Below, piece after piece: positions 10,789-20,200 of a stretch of 64,000 nucleotides of DNA. This DNA comes from Potentilla sterilis. Lineage: Eukaryota; Streptophyta; Magnoliopsida; Rosales; Rosaceae. The translations under genes were made by a program, and so were the position numbers. Numbering within the stretch: position 1 is the stretch's first letter; every line of letters begins with the position of its first letter. The stretch is taken from assembly GCA_963682095.1 (NCBI GenBank), contig OY821757.1, positions 16,534,515-16,598,514 on the forward strand, in the 5' to 3' direction. Below the pieces are notes generated by a model that did not search any database, had not been told where the DNA came from, and was given only the letters and a program-made list of their open reading frames with translations.

Positions 10789-12845
10789 CTATGCAGGCTT
10801 CACTGTAATCGTCTGATGAGGAAGAGGAAGACTGCCAGCTACAGTTGAGCTGAACCATCCAAGCTTCTCTACAAGTTTTTCAATTAGGTCACCTGCCAAG
10901 TAAGAAACACCGGCGACCCCAACTCCGACGACGACGTAGTACAGCACAGTTTTGATGTACTTTTTTGGTGGCGTCTGGATGTAAGCCTTTCCAATTGCTA
11001 GAAGTGTGATGCATAAAAGAGAAGATGCTGCAACTGCTGCAATCTTTAGGTCGCTGTCCTCGCTCTCAGGGAATGAGAAACCATAAACCAACGGAGGTAC
11101 CAACCCGAAAATGAAGAACGATAATATGGCAACTGGGGCGTGAAAAATGAAATTATCCTTTTTCCCTAGTACTTCTTGATATCTACTGTCCACTTGATCA
11201 GCTCTCAGTTCCCAAAGCTGTAATTTTTCATCTCAATTAGTTATGTGAAATCTGTAAGAAACATATTCGAAATCACACAATTAACTACGTTAGGTTTGAG
11301 GTTTCAGTAGGATCTGGTTAATAACCAGACTCATCAGAGTCATTAGACGTAATACTATACTCACATTGTGTCCAATGACGAAAAGACCACCAAGCAAGTT
11401 CGCCAATGCCAAAACGAAAATGTTCACTGTAAATACAAGATGCATGTTTTCATTTACATATATATATCATAGAGAGAGAGAGAGAGAGAGAGAGAGTGGA
11501 AAACCATGCCAGTACTTACATATGGGAGTATCAGCACTAGCTGCGGATGCCACAATACTCAAGCTTGCAATTGCTTCAGCTAAACCACCGTACACGATGC
11601 TTTTGATGACTTCCAGCCTCTTATTATTAGCATATCGTGGTGTGGTTTGCTCTTCTTGCACAGTAATAACTGTAAGAAATCGAGAAATCAAAAGTGAGGA
11701 CAAATATTAATTACGATCTTCTGCCGGTGTGAATAGATAGAATGACAAACTGGCAAGGTTGACAAACACAGAAAAATAGTTGATCGACGTGAGCTTGGGA
11801 TCTAAGTACACCAGAAAAGTTCGTCTGGAATTGCCCAAATTATTTTGAGATTGAATACCTTGCTCAGTAGGGACTGGTCGACGAAATATCCAATCGCCTG
11901 TCAAAGGGAAAGAGTAGTTGATGTATCAACATAAACTTGATTTGATTTCGAAGAATTAGATACATATATTATATAACAGATCGAACTAATAACATGAAAA
12001 AGCACCTGCAAGAGATAGGAGACTAAAGCACCAAGTGCATCTGACTGGTTCTTCTATCTCTTGAAGTGGAGTAATAAGAGGTTCTTCTAGCTGAGGACGT
12101 GGTAGAGTAAGACGTTCTTCTGGCTTATGATGAAGAGGTGGAGTAGGAGGTTTTGATTCTCTTTCGCCGATTAGAACTTCGGTGATGCAAGATTTGCAAT
12201 TAGGACAGTAGAATTTCTGTGCAGCCGTCTTCTCAGAGACCCCTGCGAGATCTGCCAATTTAACTTTCCGATGCATTGTCATTCCATTTCCCTCAGTGGA
12301 CTGCTTGGAAGATGAAGAACGACCAAGATCCTTCAGCTTCCTACTATCCTCATTGCCAACTCTCTTTTCAAGAAGTACGTTCTCTATCTCGGAAGTAAAA
12401 GAAACACGTCCACCATGGGAACTAGTCCCATATGGTAATTCCGTACCTGATCAACCATTCAACAAATTAAACAATTTTTCAGAAAAGCTAGAAACCTTAT
12501 GATCGATCTACCTATATTTCCTTGCACACCATGCCAAGTGATAGCTTAAAGTCCAGAAATTGGTCCTTTAAATATATATAAAACATAGAATCAAAAAATT
12601 ACTTACAAGAATGAAAGCCAGACCAGAATTTTTATATGCACATAACTTGTGCCAGTTTTGATGCGTAAACATTTACTATTTTCAAATATAATTTTACCTC
12701 CACTTTTATCAGAGACCATGTAATCAGAACCATTTCTTGGGCTTCCCTTGCCTTCTTCTAAAGAATAGACAACATTCCCACCATTAGTGGTGGTAATCTC
12801 TGTGTTGCTATTTTGGTAAGGCAGCCTCTCCAATGTTGCTTCCAT
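10789..12845 (-). CDS. MEB-like (ER body membrane protein) VIT/CCC1-family protein, copy 2
   Basis: Six minus-strand exons give a complete 422-residue protein: 12698-12845, 12006-12446, 11859-11897, 11520-11669, 11365-11426 and 10789-11217. Intron positions and phases match copy 1 exactly; exons 3, 4 and 5 have the same lengths (39, 150, 62). Differences from copy 1: a shorter Pro-rich repeat stretch, and a changed C-terminus (copy 1 ends 'GWFDPTTH', this one runs on for about 15 residues to 'TITVKPA'). The CxxC pairs (CPNC, CTWC) and all five membrane segments are kept. A frame-compatible ATG at 12998 lies upstream of the conserved TATA and is not used as start here. Both copies look functional. 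Confidence 0.85.
11471..11496. repeat. (GA)n microsatellite in an intron
   Basis: Thirteen AG units in the intron between exons 4 and 5 of MEB-like copy 2; the matching intron of copy 1 has only a short degenerate version. Confidence 0.85.
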
Positions 12846-12922
12846 TCTCAGGTAAGAGCTAGCACACAGTTCGACAGAGTCGTCCCTATCACTTAATTTT
12901 GAATGAAGGTTTACGATCGACT

Positions 12923-12932
12923 CTAATATATA
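12923..12932 (-). promoter_or_regulatory. Likely TATA box of MEB-like copy 2
   Basis: TATATATTAG on the minus strand, 78 bp upstream of the start codon, identical to the element before copy 1. Confidence 0.55.
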
Positions 12933-13537
12933 AGCATTTGAGTGTGACTTTATGATAGCTCTACAAGACTTAATTTTACCTTCTTCTTCTTTTTCCATTA
13001 AGCTAATTAATCATTATAGTTGACTTCAAAAGTCTTTTTCCATAAAGACTTTTGCTTAAAGAAAAGAGGCACATGCCTAACTTCGCGTTTGAAATGGAAA
13101 TGAAATTGAAGAAATCATGAGCAGTAGAAAGATTAGTTTGGATAGGTTTTGGTTTATTAGTTGGTCTACTCTATTTTTGTTTAATTTTGTTCTCTTGGAG
13201 AAGTTTTGGCATGGTCTACTAATTTAATCCATCACCTATCAGCCGTCCTAAATTGGTTCCTACCAAATGCATGTAATTGAAGTTGAGCAACCAAAATGAA
13301 CGGCTCCTTGAGTCATTTTCTTTGGGGATAATGTCCTTCAGGGTTAAGTGTTGGAGAAATTATTGAGAGCCAAAACCATGCGTGTGTGATCCAATTTTTC
13401 TTACCAAACTCAGTTTCTCAACACTTCATGGAATTCTCCAACTAATAGTAGTCAGATTAAACAATCAAAATATTGGATATGTCTACATGTGAGTACACAT
13501 GATTTGGATCCATTCGTATAACAAAATAATTAACTTG
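12933..13537. other. 5' flank of MEB-like copy 2, no gene seen
   Basis: AT-rich promoter-side sequence, partly similar to the flank of copy 1. It is cut off by the copia insertion at 13543. Confidence 0.55.
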
Positions 13538-13542
13538 AGAGA

Positions 13543-13727
13543 TGTTCAAAGAAGGTTAATTTCGTAACTTCCGTTGTGTGTCTTGACCTAATTAGACTAG
13601 AATAGTAGTTACCTTAGTAGATAGGGAATCCCTGATTACTTGGGATACTTGATGTAATGCCTATATAAAGGCCTCCTTATCTATCAATAAAGTAACGCTT
13701 TGCATCTATATTGTTTCTCCTGCAACA
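13543..13727 (+). repeat. 5' LTR of the copia-type element
   Basis: 185 bp, TG...CA ends, with a TATA-like CTATATAAAGGC (about 13669) and AATAAAG signal (13687). Confidence 0.9.
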
Positions 13728-13814
13728 CATTATCAGCACGTAGTTTCTAACCCTGTGCTTGATAGCAAAAACCCTAGCTTTTTGTCGAAAAAAAATTCAG
13801 CAACCCTAGCTTTT

Positions 13815-13983
13815 CTGCCGGCAACTGCTTCGTCGGAATAAAGGAAGATTCCCAGGCCACCAGGTTCTACCGACAACTCCTTGTCGGCAAAGCTAAGAAG
13901 CCCCAGACACTTTTTTCCGACAACCAATTCGTCGGTAAAACATATACTATTGAACTCTGCCGACAACATCTTTGTCGGCAGAG
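13815..13983. repeat. Four short hairpins of CCGACAA...TTGTCGG type
   Basis: In the leader of the copia-type element, four small inverted repeats occur about every 45-50 bp: 13815-13836 (GCCGGCAACTGCTTCGTCGG), about 13870-13886, 13917-13935 and 13958-13983 (CTGCCGACAA...TTGTCGGCAG). Stem sequences are conserved while loops differ. Confidence 0.7.
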
Positions 13984-15540
13984 ACTGAAGAAATCTTGGG
14001 CACCCAGAAATCTACTCTGGGCACCCTTCGATGTTCGACGCCGTCCTCCTTCATCGCCTCGCCGCCGCGACGTAATCCCGAGACGAGGCCTGCTCGGTCG
14101 ACGCCACAGCCCGACGCCACTCCAATCCGGCGGCCCTCCTCGATGCTTCGACGAAGCCCTAGGGCACTCCAACCAAGTCGTCGCAGCCTCTAACGTCGCA
14201 ACCGATGCGACACGGCTGCCCAGCGCTGCCCTCTGCCTCGCCGTCAGTTTAGCGCCTCGTTTCGGCGCCGTTCAAGCCAAACCCGGATTTGCTCGACCCG
14301 ATTCAGGCGACCCGACCCGGTTCGGCTCAACCCTGATCTTCTGATCCGACCCAGGGGCAAAACGGTAATTGTACTTACCTCAGTTAAAAAGTTTTTACCC
14401 TACGGGTTAAAAACAGTTACTGCAGTAATTCTTTTATTAGTTTTACTGCTCCATATATGGTGAATATAACTAACCATATGTTTTTCTTTTCCATGAAACT
14501 TATTGCACGACACATCGCGATGTAATTGCGAGGATTATTTCGTTGCACGTACATGGAAGAGCATCTCAAATTTGCACAAGGATCAGAACCGAGTCCTTAA
14601 GCGCAATTTTTAAAACGCAGTTCATTTGGCGAACTAGCATGTATGATTTAATAAAAGTTCCCGTTTTTTCGCAATTTCAATTATTTGAACTTGTGTATAT
14701 GTGTTGGAACTTGTGTGTTTTTCAGGACGATACAAAGGGGCCCCACCCACCCCTGCGTATCACAGTATTTAAGGGGTAACTGTGATGTTACCGTCCAAAG
14801 TTGTGCTTGTGGCTGTGATATCACTGTGAACCACAACTCTTCGTGAATATTTTATCACGATTCCGACATAATATTGTCGATGCTTGTGACGATCCTAAAG
14901 GAGTCACAAAGGGGACAAACTCATGATGTGTGACGGAAATTGTCACTGTAACATCGATATGTGACGAAAATTGTCACAACAAATTGAATTGAGTAACCAA
15001 AATCTTGGTCTCGACCATTCAATTCCTTCCCTCTTGTTCTTTTGATACAAAGAAACAATTGACCATAAAATGCGCCTAGAAAATGGCCATTGAAAATAAG
15101 AGAGAATCATGTCATTGATATGGTTCTATCGGTTCACTAATTGCAAAATTGCAATCATATGGTCAATGTATACAAGAGATACATGGAAGAAGATGAGAGT
15201 ATATCCTCATGATTACGGATTACAAAAGCAAAAGATAATTTGCGATAAATATGAAGCATATGACTTCAATTTCATAGTCAAAGTGACTACAAATCCGTTG
15301 ATTTTGCGCAGGCATAGACCTCACATGTGTGACTAATGCTACTTAGTCGACACACTCTTTATGGTCAAGATCTCGATATAACCGTTGGCATTTTGATGCA
15401 TATATGGTTCGATTCCCTAAAAAGCTATATGTGAATGCAATGAATCGCATTACACATTGACATGGCATGCTGATTGAGTTCACCAAACTAATTGGGGATG
15501 TTAACTCGAAAAATCACAAAAGACAAAATGAGTGACTCGC
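13984..15540. other. Leader and interior of copia-type element, non-coding
   Basis: GC-rich piece to about 14360 (with repeated CGACCCGA-like words), then AT-rich sequence with scattered short frames of at most 78 codons. None matches a copia domain convincingly. Confidence 0.5.
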
Positions 15541-15544
15541 GAGA

Positions 15545-16365
15545 AACTGCGATCCGCCAACTTAGCCGTGATCCGCCAGCTTGGCTGCGATTCACTAGGC
15601 CTCACTCGCCATGGCCACTCGCCAGCTTGGCTGCGATTCGCCAGGCCTCGCTCGCCATGGCCACTCGCCAGCTTAACTGCGATTCGCCAGGCCTCGCTCA
15701 TCAAGAAACAAATAGACATGCTTGCATACATAAGCGGATGCATGCTCATTGCCCGGCCTCGGCCTCGGCACTCTTGCGCCCACCAGAGCCCGCCTTGCCT
15801 AGCCTCGGTTTCGGCCTTGGCTTGGCTTGCGCGCTGCTTGGACTACAGCTCCGCCACAACCACATGCTGCCACCCCCTCGGTCTCCGGACCTTGGCACGC
15901 ACACGGCCCGCCAAGCCGCGCCCCGGCCTCGGCCTCGGCGTTGGCCTGAACACGGCCCGGCCAGCAGCCATCTCGGCCTTATAAGCCCATGCACTCACCC
16001 CGGCATGTCTTGGCTTCGGCCTCGGCATGCCTTTGGCTCTTTAGCATGGCATCGACCTTGTCAGGTCCTTGTTTTATGCCTCGGTAAGCCTTAGCTTCGG
16101 CCTAGGCTATCCATCAGCAACTCGCATGACCTCGACTCCAACATCAAGCCTCGGCCCCATAAGCCTTTGCTTTTGCCTCGACACGCCTTGGTTTCGGCCT
16201 TGGCATGCCTTGACATTTGCTCGGCCTCGGCCCGCCCGTGCACCACCTCGGCTTCAGCCTTGGCTAGCCTAGCACGCGCCTATGCTTGACCCTGGCCCTT
16301 CCTTGCCTTGTTTCAGCTTGGCTCCCATTCTAGCTTGGCTTCGGCCTCGGATAGCTAGCTCATGG
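15545..16365. repeat. 46-bp tandem repeat and GGCCTCGGC-rich low-complexity tract
   Basis: About 2.5 copies of a 46-bp unit containing CTCGCCATGGCCACTCGCC lie at 15560-15700. They run into about 650 bp dominated by CGGCCTCGGC / CTTGGC(T/C)TCGG words. Long overlapping frames on both strands here come from composition, not from genes. Confidence 0.75.
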
Positions 16366-16640
16366 CCTCGGTCTTGGATACTTGGTTTAGACATTTATGT
16401 CTCTATAGTATCGATGTTGACTCATTCTGGTTGTTTTCAGCTCTATTTTTGAGCGTTAACGGATGTGTCTGGTACGCCTTTAAGCATGCCTATGTTTTAT
16501 CTTGTGATACTACACGCCATGTTGCACACTCTATAGGAATTGAGTATATATTCCGGTTTATATGTCTTGGCATAAAACCCTTGTCTCTACACTCTTATGA
16601 ACGTATCATAGAGACATTGAGTGTGTAGCTAATCTTCATC

Positions 16641-17095
16641 TGTTGACAGTAGCCAGAGAGGCTACACCAGGGCCCACAGACCCGCAGCAAGCGCACCAGG
16701 GCCCGGACCAGGACCCAGGATCGGACCACCAGCACCAGGCCTCGGGCCCCAGCGGTCTATCCTGCCTCCAGGGATCCTGGGACCAGGGACGCCCGCCTGC
16801 CAAAGAGGGCACCAGAATGTCCAAACAGAAGAGAACTAGTCCCACATCGAAGAATGAGGCCAGCCCTCACCCCCAACCACCTATATATAGGCCTCAGCTA
16901 CCACCATAAATAGGTAACTTGTCTCTCTCCCTGCTTACATACGTGCCCAGGTTATATATATTCCAACTATACTAACTTAGGCATCGGAGAGGTGAAGGCC
17001 GGCCCGCCTGGTATTCCCCTTAGTAAGCAGGATTGCAGGAGATCGAGTTGGATTCATCAAGTATCTACCAAGACCCCCGGGTTTAGGCAGAAACA
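16641..17095 (+). repeat. 5' LTR of the Tat element
   Basis: 455 bp, TGTTGACA...AGAAACA. CCTATATATAGGCC (about 16880) is a likely TATA box for the element's transcript. Confidence 0.93.
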
Positions 17096-17096
17096 A

Positions 17097-17115
17097 TTGA
17101 CGCCGTCTGTGGGAA
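17097..17115 (+). promoter_or_regulatory. Primer binding site of the Tat element
   Basis: TTGACGCCGTCTGTGGGAA begins two bases after the 5' LTR, the place and type of the tRNA primer site in plant Tat/Athila elements (usually TTGGCGCC...). Which tRNA pairs with it was not tested. Confidence 0.7.
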
Positions 17116-17202
17116 TATCGTTCAAAAAGTCAGTGTCGCTGTGCCGGAAGGTAGGGCCCTGGTGACCCTTTAAGAGATCGCTAAAACCGTAGTCCGGAAG
17201 CC

Positions 17203-20200
17203 ATGGAAGGAAGAAAGATAAAGACAAGCACGGAAGGATCGAAAGGACGAATTCAGTTCCCCGACCGGGCCCCACACGCAGGGGCCGGGATCGGTGCGAG
17301 GTTCGTTCTTTCCCCCGACCGCAAAGGAAGTCCGGAAGCGCGAATTCAGTTCCCCGGCCCGGCCCGTAGCATAAAGGACGAGGTCGGTGCGAGGTTCGCA
17401 CTTCCTCCTGTTCAAAACAAGGCTCACGATCGTCAAGTCTCAGAGAATCCCGACCCGGTTGGAGCAGGGGAAATAAGAAAGATGAAGGCAGAAATTGAGC
17501 GATTGCGAAAGGAGGGCGATCAGGATCGGTTAAGAGCAGAGGCCCGAAGTCGGGAACTGAAGGCAGTAACCACCGCCCTGTTAGCAACCCTGGAGCGAGA
17601 AGGCCAGCCGGGTACCCCTCGGGCGGCCTCGCACACAGCGAGCAAGGCTAGCGAATTCCCGCATCTCGAGATAGGGCTGCCTACGGGCAGGAGGAAGACC
17701 GTCCATATGCCCGTACCCCTCTTCTCAGAGGCTCTGAAAGATTCCGGCCCAGTCAAGCTCCCGTACCGCGCAGATCAGGCATCAGGAGAGCGGGATAGCT
17801 CCACCGCGCGAACGATCGAGGCACTTTCCGCTTCGGTATCGGACATAAAGAGCCGCATGGAGACCAGCGAGCGGAAGGCAGGACGACCGCAGGACGGCGC
17901 ACGGTTTACCGAGCGCATTGGACCCTTCCCACGCCGGATCCGGGAAACGGGGGGATCTGGCGACCAAAGGCCTCTGAAGTTGACATACTCGGGAACGAGC
18001 TGCCCGTACCGGCACTTGGATAGCTTCAAGTCGAAGACAAGCGCTAGGGGCTATTCGGATGCCGTGAGCTGCAACATATTCCGAGAAACGCTCCCAGGGG
18101 AGGCATTGGGTTGGTTCTACGAGCTACCGGTGGACTCGGTCGAAACTTTCGCACAGTTGGCCGATAGGTTTGTCGGCCGGTTCGTCCTTAAAGCCACGGC
18201 AGCCCAGCCATCGACGGTCCTCTTCGATTGCATGCAGGCTAGCCACGAACCATTACGCGCCTTCGTTAACCGGTGGCAGGTCGCCACGTCCGGGGTAAGA
18301 AACTTGGATAAGAGGATTGCGGGGATGGCCTTCAAGCAAGGATTAAGAGCTGGGGAACTTTCATACAACTTACAAGCGCAGGGGCCGCTGGCGTACGACG
18401 AGCTGATGACCGTGGCCGTTAGGCATGCTCAGGCAGAACAAGAGACATATGGGAACAAGGCGCCCAAGCGGATCTCAGATGGCATACCGCCATCCCCTCA
18501 CGGAAGCAAAGCCGGGCGGCTACATATCAGCCGGGTACCTGTAGCCGCCAGGGGGATAGAGGCGCGAAAGGAGTGGCAACCCCGGCGAAGCAGTGACAAT
18601 GATCCCCGACCAGGAAGAGGACCACCTTTTGGGCACCCAGCTCGGATCCAGGTAGCTGTGTCAGCAGAGCGGACACCACGGGCCCCGGTTCCTTCGCCAG
18701 CAAGAAAACCCTACGAACCGGACCTTCGGATCCCAGATCGGAAACCACAGAAGGCGGTCGTACAAGACCAAGCCCGCCCCGGTAGCCCCAGCGCGGACCG
18801 ACCGCGAGCTCGGCCGATAGGGACCATATGCACACGAACCCCCGGGTGGATCGAGGTACACGGGAGCATTAACATGATCCACGGTGGGGACCATATCGGT
18901 CAGCTCACTCGGAGCTCAAAGAAGCGGTGCCTGAGATCAATCCGGGGGAGGGAGGTTTACGCCTTCAGAGAACGAAGCGTCCAAGCCGCTAAAACCGGAT
19001 GGATCTCGGTCACTTTCTATGAGGATGAAGAGCCGGAGGATGTGATCCAACCGCACACCGACCCCTTCCTTATCACGGTCCAAATAGACCACTGGATAAC
19101 CAGTCGTATGCTGATCGATACTGGAGCCTCTGTCAACGTAATGTTCCGAGACGCGTACCGAGGGCTGCAAAGAGGGAGGAACAAGTTATCCCAGGATAAC
19201 GAGCCGCTGATAAGCTTCTCCGGTGAGGTAGTCCAGCCTCTAGGATCCGATTACCTACCAATCATTTTCGGCAAGGGAGACAGAACGAAAACAGAGCATT
19301 TGGAATTCATCATCGTCGACTGCCTGTCGTCGTACAATGGTATAATCGGTCGGCCAGGGTTATGGAGGCTCAAAACGTTCATTGCCGGCCATATGCTGAT
19401 GTTGAAGATGCCTTCACCAGCCGGAGTTATAACTATACGCGGGGACCAGAGAATCGCCCGTAAGTACTACGCAGAAGCCCTGACCCACGGGAGGAAGCGG
19501 GCCGAGGTCTTTACAACCGCTCAGCAAGTACCAGCGCCGGATCTGAGTCTTGACCCCCGTGATGACATCGCTCCAGGTAGAGTTAGGCGATTCACGTTCA
19601 CCGAGAAACCAGAGCGACCTTCGGCCGTGGAGGAAACCGAAGCCATCTGTATTTCCGAAGACCACCCGGACCGAAGCGTAGTGATAGGGACACAACTCGA
19701 CCCGGTCGTCAGGGAAGAACTCATCGCCTTTCTCCGGGACCACAGTTCGGTCTTCGCATGGTCCTACGAAGACATGCCGGGCATATCCCCAGAGATAGCC
19801 GTTCACCGGCTAAACTCATTACCCAGCGTCCCCCCGACGAGGCAAAAGAGGAGGTCTTTCAGCCCGGCAAAATATGAGGCGATTAGAGAAGAAGTGCAGA
19901 AACTCATGGGCATAGGTTTCATCCGGGAAGTCCAGTACCCGCGCTGGCTCGCCAACGTGGTCATGGTACCGAAGAAGGCAGCCGGTCAGTGGCGTATGTG
20001 CGTGGACTTCACTAATCTAAACCGGGCGTGCCCAAAGGACAGCTTCCCGCTCCCTCGGATTGATCAGCTCATTGACTCCACATCCGGCTTCAAGCTGCTC
20101 AGCTTCATGGACGCCTACGCCGGGTACAACCAGATACGGATGCACCCGGATGATGAAGAACACACGTCATTCACAACCGACCGAGGCACCTACTGCTATA

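Noticed and set aside
12846..12998. Upstream in-frame ATG that would extend MEB-like copy 2 by 51 residues
   Set aside because: It lies upstream of the conserved TATA box, and copy 1 has a stop in the corresponding upstream frame; the start at 12845 matches copy 1.
13815..13983. CRISPR-like array of short repeats
   Set aside because: These are hairpins in a retrotransposon leader of a plant nuclear genome, with unequal units and no spacers of constant length.
15492..16094. 200-codon plus-strand frame and overlapping minus-strand frames in the GC-rich copia interior
   Set aside because: Several long frames overlap on both strands and consist of repeated words from simple GC-rich sequence; no domain and no start context.
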